From: Pseudomonas sp. GM41(2012)
GTDB taxonomy: Bacteria > Pseudomonadota > Gammaproteobacteria > Pseudomonadales > Pseudomonadaceae
Direction: 5' to 3'
Assembly (NCBI RefSeq): GCF_000282315.2
Contig: NZ_AKJN02000006.1
Location: 682,001 to 746,000 of the forward strand
DNA length: 64,000 nt
The notes below the pieces were generated by a model that ran no database searches, was not told the origin of the DNA, and saw only the letters and a list, made by a program, of their open reading frames with translations. Positions 45,251 through 53,190 of this stretch are shown piece by piece (position 1 is the first letter of the stretch; the number at the start of each line of letters is the position of its first letter). A program made the translations under genes and the position numbers.

Positions 45251-45739
45251 CGTTCCGCCATCGGCACCAGGCTTGCCGCCGAACATGCCAAACAGATTCT
45301 GGGTGTTCAGGTACAGCGCCTTCGACTGGTCGACATATTGGCGCATCAGATCCTGCATCACTGGGGCCTGTTGATGCATGAAATCGCTCCAGGCCTCGGA
45401 CGACTGCGCGCCGGTCTGGGACTGGATGTCGATCACGGTCTGAATGCTCTTGTCCAGATAGCTACCGAGTACGCCTTGATAAGGGCCGTAGAACTGGATA
45501 ATCCCCATCAGCATTTCGGTAGTGAAGATGGGCTCACCGCCGCTTTCAGCTTCCAGAATCACTTGCAGCAGGATGCTGCGCGTCAGGTCCTCGCCGCTCT
45601 TGGCATCGACCACCTGAAAGGCAACTTTGTCGACCACCAACTGGCGTATGTCCGCCAGCGTCAAATGACTGCTGGTGTGGGTGTCATACAGTCGGCGATT
45701 GGGGTACTTCTTGATCAGGCGGGGGCTGGTATCAGTCAT
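45227..45739 (-). CDS. phaR: Polyhydroxyalkanoate synthesis repressor PhaR
   Basis: DNA- and PHB-binding repressor of 170 aa. The PHB_acc_N domain RLIKKYPNRRLYDTHTSSHLT lies at the N-terminus and is followed by a PHB accumulation region (LLQVILEAESGG, FYGPYQGVLGSYL). PhaR represses phasin genes until nascent granules titrate it. ATG 45739 gives the common start MTDTSPRLIKKYPNRR; an in-frame ATG at 45775 would add 12 residues. It is convergent with phaP. Confidence 0.94.
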   Translation of the reverse strand: MTDTSPRLIKKYPNRRLYDTHTSSHLTLADIRQLVVDKVAFQVVDAKSGEDLTRSILLQVILEAESGGEPIFTTEMLMGIIQFYGPYQGVLGSYLDKSIQTVIDIQSQTGAQSSEAWSDFMHQQAPVMQDLMRQYVDQSKALYLNTQNLFGMFGGKPGADGGTKKNGDGE

Positions 45740-45811
45740 GCGGGGCGTCTCGCGGCGGGCCTGGTTTGCAGGCATCTTAACCTACAATCATCATTGGTGT
45801 TTTTGAGGCCG

Positions 45812-45896
45812 CCTTCGCGAGCAGGCTCGCTCCCACATTAGACCGTGTCAATCTGAACATCCCGGTAACTGTGGGAGCGAGCCTGCTCGCGAAGAG
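45812..45896. repeat. REPIN upstream of phaR
   Basis: CTTCGCGAGCAGGCTCGCTC and its complement GAGCGAGCCTGCTCGCGAAG flank about 35 bp. It is the same family as the inner arms at 19493-19594. Confidence 0.85.
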
Positions 45897-45978
45897 GCCC
45901 GCCATTACTGCGAAAATCCAGAATTAAAAAGAGGACTGCGCCGTCAAGCGAGTCCCCCTTTGTGCAACCAGAACTGAC

Positions 45979-47247
45979 TTACCAGATCGGCAAGGTGTAG
46001 CTGACGATCAAACGGTTTTCATCCAGGTCGCTGCCGAAATTGGTCGAGCGCACCGTCGCGTTACGCCATTTCACCCCGACATTCTTCAGCGGTCCGCTCT
46101 GCACGACATAACCAATGTCGGTATCCCGTTCCCATTCCTTGCCTTCCGGGCGGTTGCCGCCCAGATCGATGTTGTCGCCGGTGAGGTAGCGGGTCATGAA
46201 CGTCAGGCCCGGAACGCCGATGGCCGCAAAGTTGTAGTCGTAGCGCGCCTGCCAGGACTTTTCGTCCTTGCTGGCGAAGTCGCCGATCTGCACGAAGTTC
46301 ACCAGGAACGCATCGGTGCCGTTGACGTAGGCGTAGCCGGTGTCGCCGCTCATGCCTTGATAACCCAGGCCCAACGCATGCCCGCCGAGGTTGTAGGTGA
46401 ACATCGCGCCGATGGCGTTGTTATCGACATTGCTGCCGCCATCATCCGTGGAACGGGCGTAGCGCAGATCCGTCTTCAGCGACTGGCCGGTGGTGACTGG
46501 CAACACGTAGGTCAGGTTGACCAGGTGCTGGCTGTAGAAGTTGTCGAGGTGACCGTAGCTGTAGCCGGTGGCGAGGTTGCTGGTCCATTTGTAGTTCAGG
46601 CTGGCGAAATCGAAGCTGTCGCTGTCGAGATGACGTGTGGTGATGCCCTTGGCGCCGGTGCGGGTGATGCCCATGTCCTCGTAATCCGAGGAGTCGCGCT
46701 GATTGACCTGCGTCAGTCGCCCGGCATCCACGGTCAGGCCTTCGAGTTCCAGCGAGGTCAACTGACCGCCCTTGAAGGTTTGTGGCAACAGCCGTGAATC
46801 GTTGGCCAGTAACGTGGGCAGTTTCGGCAGCAACGTGCCGAGTTTCAGCGTGCTTTTCGAGGCGCGCACTTTGGCGGTCAGGCCCAGTTCGCCGTACTCG
46901 TCCTGCGCACCTTTGCTCGTGTCGCGGTGGCGTTTGAGCAAGCCGGAGCCTGCGCGATCAGGGCTGGAATCGAGCTTGACGCCGAGCAGGCCGATGGCAT
47001 CGAAACCGACACCGATCAAACCGTCGGTGAAGCCCGATTCATAGCGCAGCAGGAAACCCTGGGCCCATTCCTCTTGTTTGGATTGGGCGGCGTTGTCCTG
47101 GCGATAGTCGCGGTTGAAATAGAAGTTGCGCAGTTCCAGGCTGGCCTTGCTGTCTTTGACAAAGTCAGCAGCGGCGGGGGCCGAGAGGCTGATGACGCCG
47201 CCGGCCAGCAACAGTCGGGTAGCGAGGGTGCGGGTATTGCGGTCCAT
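45979..47247 (-). CDS. OprD-family outer membrane porin
   Basis: Second OprD-type porin of the window, 422 aa. A signal peptide (RLLLAGGVISLSAPAAA) precedes DFVKDSKASLELRNFYFNRD, the family start, and it ends with VSYTLPIW, an outer-membrane C-terminal aromatic. It is downstream of and on the same strand as an acyl-CoA dehydrogenase gene, so uptake of a carboxylic acid is possible, though this is only inference. Confidence 0.91.
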   Translation of the reverse strand: MDRNTRTLATRLLLAGGVISLSAPAAADFVKDSKASLELRNFYFNRDYRQDNAAQSKQEEWAQGFLLRYESGFTDGLIGVGFDAIGLLGVKLDSSPDRAGSGLLKRHRDTSKGAQDEYGELGLTAKVRASKSTLKLGTLLPKLPTLLANDSRLLPQTFKGGQLTSLELEGLTVDAGRLTQVNQRDSSDYEDMGITRTGAKGITTRHLDSDSFDFASLNYKWTSNLATGYSYGHLDNFYSQHLVNLTYVLPVTTGQSLKTDLRYARSTDDGGSNVDNNAIGAMFTYNLGGHALGLGYQGMSGDTGYAYVNGTDAFLVNFVQIGDFASKDEKSWQARYDYNFAAIGVPGLTFMTRYLTGDNIDLGGNRPEGKEWERDTDIGYVVQSGPLKNVGVKWRNATVRSTNFGSDLDENRLIVSYTLPIW

Positions 47248-47290
47248 GGTGAAGCCCCTTTGTTTTTATTATGGAAAGACAGGTCCCGCG

Positions 47291-47313
47291 GCCCTCGCCA
47301 GGTGGGCGAGGGC
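47291..47313. terminator. Hairpin between acyl-CoA dehydrogenase and porin genes
   Basis: GCCCTCGCC and GGCGAGGGC form a perfect 9-bp stem. An A/T-rich run (ATAAAAAAA) lies to its right. It could terminate the leftward dehydrogenase transcript, though the U-run polarity fits the plus strand better. Confidence 0.5.
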
Positions 47314-47376
47314 TTATCAATAAAAAAACGCGAACGCCAAAAAGACAGGAGCACGGCGCCGCGTGCGGTTCAATCG

Positions 47377-49149
47377 TTAGAACTGTTCGGCGCTCAGGCC
47401 AAACAACGAGGCACTGCCCGCGCGAATGGATTGCTCCAGACTCAAAATGCGCGGCAGCAGGCGGTGGATATAGAAGTCGGCGGTGGCGATTTTCGCGCCA
47501 TAAAACCCTTCGTCTTCGGGCAGCTTTTGCTTGGCAACCTGTGCCATGCGTGCCCAAAGCCAGGCGTAGGCGACATAACCGAACAGGTGCAAATACTCCA
47601 CCGACGCGGCGCCGATTTCGTTGCGGTTGGTCGCGGCCTGATCCTGCAGCCAGTCGCTCAGGTCTTCCAGACGCTGCACGGCATCGAACAACTGAGCGGA
47701 GTAGGGCGCGTCAGGCTGATGGGCGAAATGACGGATCTCACCGGTGAACTGGCGCAGCGCGAAGCCCTTGTCGGCGAGCACTTTACGTCCGAGCAGGTCC
47801 AGCGCCTGAATGCCGTTGGTGCCTTCGTAGATCTGCGCGATGCGCACGTCACGCACCAATTGTTCCTGGCCCCATTCACGGATGTAGCCATGGCCACCAA
47901 ACACTTGCTGGCCGTTGATACAGCTTTCCAGACCAGTGTCGGTAAAGAATGCCTTGGCCACCGGCGTCAGCAGCGCAACCAGGGTTTGCGCGTTGTCCCG
48001 CTCCTGGACGTCATCGGAAAACTTCGCCAGATCGAGTTGCTGGCCGACATAACTGGCGAACGCACGGCCGCCCTCGGTCATGGCTTTCATGCTCAGCAGC
48101 ATGCGGCGCACGTCGGGGTGGACGATGATCGGGTCAGCCACTTTGTCCGGGGCAATGGCACCGGTCGGCGCGCGGCTCTGAACCCGTTCGCGTGCATAGG
48201 CGACGGCGCTCTGATAGGACGCTTCGGCGCAGCCAATGCCCTGAATGCCGATGGACAGGCGTTCGTAATTCATCATGGTGAACATCGCCGCCAAACCTTT
48301 GTTGGCTTCACCGACCAGCCAACCACTGGCGCCGTCGAAGTTCATCACGCAGGTGGCCGAGGCCTTGATGCCCATCTTGTGTTCGATGGAGCCGCAACTC
48401 ACGGCGTTGGCATTGCCGAGGGAACCGTCGGCATTGACCAGCACTTTGGGCACGACGAACAGTGAGATGCCTTTCGGCCCCGCCGGTGCGTCCGGCAGTT
48501 TGGCCAGCACCAGATGGACAATGTTTTCGGTCAGGTCCTGATCGCCACCGGTGATGAAGATCTTGCTGCCAGTGATGCTGAAACTACCATCGGCCTGAGG
48601 TTCGGCGCGGGTGCGGATAATCCCCAGATCAGTGCCGGCGTGGGCTTCGGTCAGGCACATGGAACCGGCCCAGCGGCCTTCGTACATCGGCGGCAGGTAG
48701 AGGTTTTTCAGGGTGTCGCTGGCGTGGGCATCCAGCGCCAGGCAGGCACCGGAACTCAACGCCGAATACAGGGCGAAGCTGGAATTGGCGCCGTAGAGCA
48801 TTTCTTCGAACTGCACGGCGAGCATTTTCGGCATGCCCATGCCACCGAAATCGGCGTTACCAGAAAGACCGACCCAGCCGCCTTCGATGTAGGTGGCATA
48901 AGCCTGTTTGAAACCGATCGGCGTGCTGACCTGGCCATCGACCCACTGGGCGCCTTCCTCGTCGCCGCTACGGTTCAATGGCGCAATCAGGTGCGAGGTG
49001 ACTTTGGCCGCCTCCTCAAGAATGGCGTCAGCGGTGGCGGCGTCGACACTGTCGGCCAGGGCCGGCAAGCGTGCCCACAGGGCCGGGGCGTCGAACACTT
49101 CATGCAAGACAAAGCGCATGTCGCGCAGCGGGGCGTTGAATTCGGGCAT
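47377..49149 (-). CDS. Acyl-CoA dehydrogenase, long (DmdC-type) subfamily
   Basis: FAD-dependent acyl-CoA dehydrogenase of 590 aa, longer than the classical 380-aa enzymes because of an added C-terminal helical domain. Visible motifs are MCLTEAHAGTDLG (FAD/substrate binding), MGIKASATCVMNFDG, and the catalytic Glu region IAQIYEGTNGIQALDLLGRK. ATG 49149 follows GAGG. The same-strand neighbours upstream are ActP/YjcH transporter and acyl-CoA ligase genes, forming a likely uptake-activation-oxidation set. The chain-length preference is unknown. Confidence 0.9.
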   Translation of the reverse strand: MPEFNAPLRDMRFVLHEVFDAPALWARLPALADSVDAATADAILEEAAKVTSHLIAPLNRSGDEEGAQWVDGQVSTPIGFKQAYATYIEGGWVGLSGNADFGGMGMPKMLAVQFEEMLYGANSSFALYSALSSGACLALDAHASDTLKNLYLPPMYEGRWAGSMCLTEAHAGTDLGIIRTRAEPQADGSFSITGSKIFITGGDQDLTENIVHLVLAKLPDAPAGPKGISLFVVPKVLVNADGSLGNANAVSCGSIEHKMGIKASATCVMNFDGASGWLVGEANKGLAAMFTMMNYERLSIGIQGIGCAEASYQSAVAYARERVQSRAPTGAIAPDKVADPIIVHPDVRRMLLSMKAMTEGGRAFASYVGQQLDLAKFSDDVQERDNAQTLVALLTPVAKAFFTDTGLESCINGQQVFGGHGYIREWGQEQLVRDVRIAQIYEGTNGIQALDLLGRKVLADKGFALRQFTGEIRHFAHQPDAPYSAQLFDAVQRLEDLSDWLQDQAATNRNEIGAASVEYLHLFGYVAYAWLWARMAQVAKQKLPEDEGFYGAKIATADFYIHRLLPRILSLEQSIRAGSASLFGLSAEQF

Positions 49150-49176
49150 AACGTGAACCTCAAAAGGTTGTGCGAT

Positions 49177-49207
49177 GGGCACGGCGCCGCTTGGGCAGGC
49201 CGTGCCC
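49177..49207 (-). terminator. Hairpin after actP
   Basis: GGGCACGGC and GCCGTGCCC form a 9-bp stem in the 64-bp gap between actP and the dehydrogenase gene. It may limit read-through. Confidence 0.55.
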
Positions 49208-49213
49208 TTTCTA

Positions 49214-50884
49214 TCAATGAGCGCAAGCGCTGGCGGCACCGAGGCCGGTCTGGGCGCGAACGAACTGGTCGGCGTAAGCGTCGCGCTCCTTGTCGGCCCG
49301 CACGCTGCGGTCGAGTTTCGACACCACGACGATTACGAAGAACGCCAGCGGCATGGAGAACAGCGCGGGGTGGTCGTACGGGAAGATCGCGTGAGCATGG
49401 CCGAGCACGGTGACCCAGACGGCTGGCGAGAGGATCACCAGCACCAGCGCACAGATCAGGCCGGCGAAACCGCCGATGATTGCGCCTTTGGTGGTCAAGC
49501 CTTTCCAGTACATGGCCATGATCAGCACCGGGAAGTTGGTCGACGCGGCGATGCCGAAGGTCAGGCCCACCAGGAACGCGACGTTCATCTTCTCGAACAG
49601 AATGCCCAGCAGAATCGCGATGATGCCCAAGCCGACAGTGGCCATGCGGGTCACGCGCATTTCCTGCTTCTGGCTTGCTTTGCCTTTCTTGAACACCGTG
49701 GCGTAGAGGTCATGGGAAATCGCCGAAGCACCAGCCAGGGCCAGCCCGGAGACCACCGCCAGAATGGTGGCGAAGGCGACGGCCGAGAGGAAACCGAAGA
49801 ACAGGTTGCCACCGACCGCTTTGGCCAGGTGCATGGCGACCATGTTGCCGCCGCCAATCAAGGCGCCGCCGACTTCACCATTAACGTAGTACTGCGGGTC
49901 GGTGCCGATGATCACCATCGCGGCAAAGCCCAGGGTGCAGACAACCAGGAAGAAGAAACCGATGAAGCCCGTCGCGTAGAACACCGACTTACGCGCTTCC
50001 TTGGCATTCGGCACGGTGAAGAAGCGCATCAGAATGTGCGGCAGACCGGCAATCCCGAACACCAGGCCCAGTGACATCGAAGCGGTGTTGATCGGGTCGG
50101 CGAGCATCGAGCCAGGGCCCATGATGTTCCAGCCACTGGCATGGGCTTCGACGGCTTTGGTGGCCAGGGTTTCGTAGCTGAAACCGAATTGCGACATGGC
50201 CATGAACGCCAGGGTCGTGCCGCCAGCCAGCAGCAACACAGCCTTGATGATCTGTACCCAAGTGGTGGCGATCATGCCGCCGAAAATCACATACACCAGC
50301 ATCAGTGCGCCGACGATCACCACGGCTACCGGGTAGTCGAGACCGAAGAGCAATTTGATCAACTGACCGGCGCCGACCATCTGCACGATCAAGTAGCAGC
50401 ACACCACCGTCAGCGAACCGAAGGCGGCGAAGATCCGCACTTTGTTCTGGTCCAGTCGATAGGACACGATGTCGGCAAAGGTGTAGCGCCCCAGATTGCG
50501 CAAGCGCTCGGCCATCAGGAAGGTAATGATCGGCCAGCCGACGAAGAAGCCGATGGTATAGATGAAGCCGTCGTAGCCCTTGGCGAACACCAGGCTGGAC
50601 AGCCCCAGCAGCGTGGCGGCGGACATGTAGTCGCCGGCAATAGCCAGACCGTTCTGGAATCCGGTGATGCCACCGCCCGCGGTGTAGAAGTCCGACGTGG
50701 ATTTGGTTTGCCGCGCGGCCCACCAGGTGATGGCCAGCGTGCCCAGCACGAAGACGAAGAACATGCCGATCGCATGCAGGTTCAGCGGTTGTTTTTCCAC
50801 CGCACCCAGCGCGGGCGCAGCCAGTACAACGGAGGCCGGCAAGAGCCCGGCAGCGGCGAGGAGAAGTTTACGCAGCAGGTTCAT
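49214..50884 (-). CDS. actP: Cation/acetate symporter ActP
   Basis: Sodium:solute symporter (SSS family), 556 aa, about 13 membrane spans plus a cleavable signal peptide ([18 protein letters not shown]). Family segments include [23 protein letters not shown] (quoted in part), [15 protein letters not shown] and [15 protein letters not shown]. It imports acetate, glyoxylate or other short carboxylates. ATG 50884 with GGAGAG upstream overlaps the yjcH stop (TAATG). The pairing with DUF485 is diagnostic. Confidence 0.93.
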   Translation of the reverse strand: MNLLRKLLLAAAGLLPASVVLAAPALGAVEKQPLNLHAIGMFFVFVLGTLAITWWAARQTKSTSDFYTAGGGITGFQNGLAIAGDYMSAATLLGLSSLVFAKGYDGFIYTIGFFVGWPIITFLMAERLRNLGRYTFADIVSYRLDQNKVRIFAAFGSLTVVCCYLIVQMVGAGQLIKLLFGLDYPVAVVIVGALMLVYVIFGGMIATTWVQIIKAVLLLAGGTTLAFMAMSQFGFSYETLATKAVEAHASGWNIMGPGSMLADPINTASMSLGLVFGIAGLPHILMRFFTVPNAKEARKSVFYATGFIGFFFLVVCTLGFAAMVIIGTDPQYYVNGEVGGALIGGGNMVAMHLAKAVGGNLFFGFLSAVAFATILAVVSGLALAGASAISHDLYATVFKKGKASQKQEMRVTRMATVGLGIIAILLGILFEKMNVAFLVGLTFGIAASTNFPVLIMAMYWKGLTTKGAIIGGFAGLICALVLVILSPAVWVTVLGHAHAIFPYDHPALFSMPLAFFVIVVVSKLDRSVRADKERDAYADQFVRAQTGLGAASACAH

Positions 50885-51210
50885 TACTTGCTCTCCTCGA
50901 GAATGGCGGCGCCCAGTGCATCGAAACGCGTGTTGGCGCTGTAGACGTACCAACCGGTCAGTAGCCAGGAAAAAATGATGATCGCCGCGCCAACCGGCAT
51001 GCCCAGGGTCAACATCCGATGTTCGGCGAGCGGCGCATGCAGCCACTGCGGGGCAAACGCCACCACCAGCATGAACGCGTAGTAAGTGCCCAGCACCGCA
51101 GCACTCAGCGACCAGGCCAGGCGCGAACGGCTGCTCACCAATTGAAGGAATTTCGGGTTGGACCGAATGCGCTCACAGCGTTGGGTATCGGTTGAATGGA
51201 TGTCGATCAT
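50884..51210 (-). CDS. yjcH: DUF485 membrane protein (YjcH)
   Basis: A small two-span membrane protein, 108 aa, that accompanies ActP in proteobacteria. The hydrophobic segments are [20 protein letters not shown] and [22 protein letters not shown] 51210 is chosen with GGAG seven bases upstream; the frame extends further but without a ribosome site. Its stop overlaps the actP start. Confidence 0.9.
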   Translation of the reverse strand: MIDIHSTDTQRCERIRSNPKFLQLVSSRSRLAWSLSAAVLGTYYAFMLVVAFAPQWLHAPLAEHRMLTLGMPVGAAIIIFSWLLTGWYVYSANTRFDALGAAILEESK

Positions 51211-51286
51211 GGGAAGGCTCCACATTGTTTTTGTTATCAGTGTGTGGGGGGGCAGGGCAGCGCCGAATTCGGCGTGCACGAGCCCG

Positions 51287-51311
51287 AAACGGCAGGTAAA
51301 GGCACCTGCCG
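51287..51311 (-). terminator. Terminator after the acyl-CoA ligase gene
   Basis: On the minus strand CGGCAGGT / ACCTGCCG form an 8-bp stem with a 6-nt loop followed by TTT, 27 bp after the ligase stop. Confidence 0.65.
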
Positions 51312-51337
51312 CTTGACGGGGACAACGTTGGTTCGGG

Positions 51338-52960
51338 TTAGAGTGCTTTAGCCCTGTCGCGCAAAACGTACTTCTGGATCTTGCCGGTGGAAGTCTTTGG
51401 CAGCAGGGTGAAAATCACCGTGCGCGGCACTTTGAAGCCGGCCAGGTGTTCGCGGCAGAAACTGATGATGTCGGCCTCGCGAACGTCCTGGTGATCAGCC
51501 TTCAACGTGATAAAGGCGCAGGGCGTTTCGCCCCACTTCTCATCGGGACGGGCGACGACGGCCGCTTCCATGACGGCTGGATGCCGATAGAGCACGCCTT
51601 CCAGTTCGATGGTGGAAATGTTCTCGCCACCGGAAATGATGATGTCCTTGAGGCGGTCCTTGATCTCGACGTAACCGTTGGGATGACACACCGCCAGGTC
51701 GCCGGTGTGGAACCAGCCGCCTTCGAACGCTTCGGCCGTGGCGGTCGGGTTCTTCAGGTAGCCCTTCATCACGGTGTTGCCGCGCATGAAGATCTCACCG
51801 ATGGTCTGACCGTCTCGCGGGGTCGGCTCCAGTGTCTTCGAGTCGCCGACCATCACGCCTTCGAGCGTCGGGTAGCGCACGCCCTGACGGGATTTGATTT
51901 GCGCCCGTTCGTCCAGCGGCAACTCATCCCATTCGGCATGCCAGGCGCAGAGCGTCACCGGACCATAGGTTTCGGTCAGGCCATAGACGTGGGTGACCTT
52001 GATGCCCATTTCTTCCACGGCACCGATCACTTTGGCCGGTGGCGCGGCACCGGCGACCATCGCGTTGACCGGATGATCGATCGCCGCTTTCGCTGATTCC
52101 GGCATGTTGACCAAGGCATTGAGCACAATCGGCGCAGCGCACAGATGGGTGACCTGATGCTCGCGGATCAGCGTGAGGATTTTCTGCGGATCGACACGGC
52201 GCAAGAACACATGAACACCGGCCATGGCAGTGATGATCCACGGGTAGCACCAACCGTTGCAATGGAACATCGGCAGGGTCCAGAGGTAGACCGGGTGGTT
52301 GCCCATGGCCCAGGTCATCTGGTTGCCCAACGAGTTCAGGTAAGCACCGCGATGGTGGTAAACCACGCCTTTGGGGTTGCCGGTGGTGCCTGAGGTGTAG
52401 TTCAGCGAGATGGCTTGCCATTCGTTCGCCGGCCACTGCCAGGCGAAAGCCGGGTCGCCTTCGGCCAACAGCGCTTCATAGTCCAGATCGCTGACCGCCT
52501 GGCCTTCGCCGTATTCCGGATCATTGACGTCGATCACCAGCGGCGGGTGATCGAGCATGCCGATCGCCGCGTGAATCACATCATGGAACTCGCGGTCGGT
52601 AATCAGCACCTTGGCTTCGCCATGTTGCAGCATGAAGGCGATGGCTTCGGCATCCAGGCGCACGTTGAGCGGGTTGAGCACCGCGCCGATCATCGGCACG
52701 CCGAAGTGCACTTCAAGCATCTCGGGAATGTTGGGCAGCATTACCGCCACCGTGTCGTTCTTGCCGATGCCGCGACCGGCCAGCGCCGAAGCCAGACGGC
52801 GGCAGCGGGTGTAGGTCTGCGCCCAGGTGCGGCGAATTGAGCCATGGATGACGGCGGGGTAGTCCGGATAAACGCTGGCGGTGCGCTCGATGAAGCTGAG
52901 CGGAGACAAGGCAATATGATTGACAGCCGCAGGGCCTAGCCCTTGTTCATAGATCGACAT
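51338..52960 (-). CDS. Acyl-CoA ligase (AMP-binding, DmdB/medium-chain type)
   Basis: ANL-superfamily ligase of 540 aa that activates a carboxylic acid to its CoA thioester. The ATP motif is YTSGTTGNPKGV, followed by GLTETYGP, GWFHTGDLA and the hinge KDRLKDIIISGGEN. The catalytic Lys lies in TSTGKIQKYVLR near the C-terminus. It heads the leftward cluster ligase, yjcH, actP, acyl-CoA dehydrogenase and is divergent from a two-component system. Similarity is to medium-chain and 3-methylmercaptopropionate ligases; the substrate is uncertain. Confidence 0.9.
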   Translation of the reverse strand: MSIYEQGLGPAAVNHIALSPLSFIERTASVYPDYPAVIHGSIRRTWAQTYTRCRRLASALAGRGIGKNDTVAVMLPNIPEMLEVHFGVPMIGAVLNPLNVRLDAEAIAFMLQHGEAKVLITDREFHDVIHAAIGMLDHPPLVIDVNDPEYGEGQAVSDLDYEALLAEGDPAFAWQWPANEWQAISLNYTSGTTGNPKGVVYHHRGAYLNSLGNQMTWAMGNHPVYLWTLPMFHCNGWCYPWIITAMAGVHVFLRRVDPQKILTLIREHQVTHLCAAPIVLNALVNMPESAKAAIDHPVNAMVAGAAPPAKVIGAVEEMGIKVTHVYGLTETYGPVTLCAWHAEWDELPLDERAQIKSRQGVRYPTLEGVMVGDSKTLEPTPRDGQTIGEIFMRGNTVMKGYLKNPTATAEAFEGGWFHTGDLAVCHPNGYVEIKDRLKDIIISGGENISTIELEGVLYRHPAVMEAAVVARPDEKWGETPCAFITLKADHQDVREADIISFCREHLAGFKVPRTVIFTLLPKTSTGKIQKYVLRDRAKAL

Positions 52961-53190
52961 GTACGGGTACTCGGTGGCTGATTGTTAGCTCTATAGATGT
53001 CCTTGCAGCGTCGCCGCTGAGGGCACCTTTTATGTCCGGCTTGCTTTATATAACATTCAGCCTCTGATATGGAAGTACAACCTACGTCATATAGGATATG
53101 TACTATATTTGATTCTTGCGGATCTAAATCAATACAGTCATACCACCAAGGCCGGTATATCCTTGGCCTCCCCAACGAAGCGGACCTGTG
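52961..53190. promoter_or_regulatory. Divergent promoter region between ligase and sensor kinase genes
   Basis: AT-rich and with two dyads. GTACAACCTA...TAGGATATGTAC spans 53075-53103. CCAAGG...CCTTGG spans about 53146-53166, just before the kinase start. Both are candidate regulator sites, possibly for the FixJ-like protein encoded at 55472. Confidence 0.5.
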
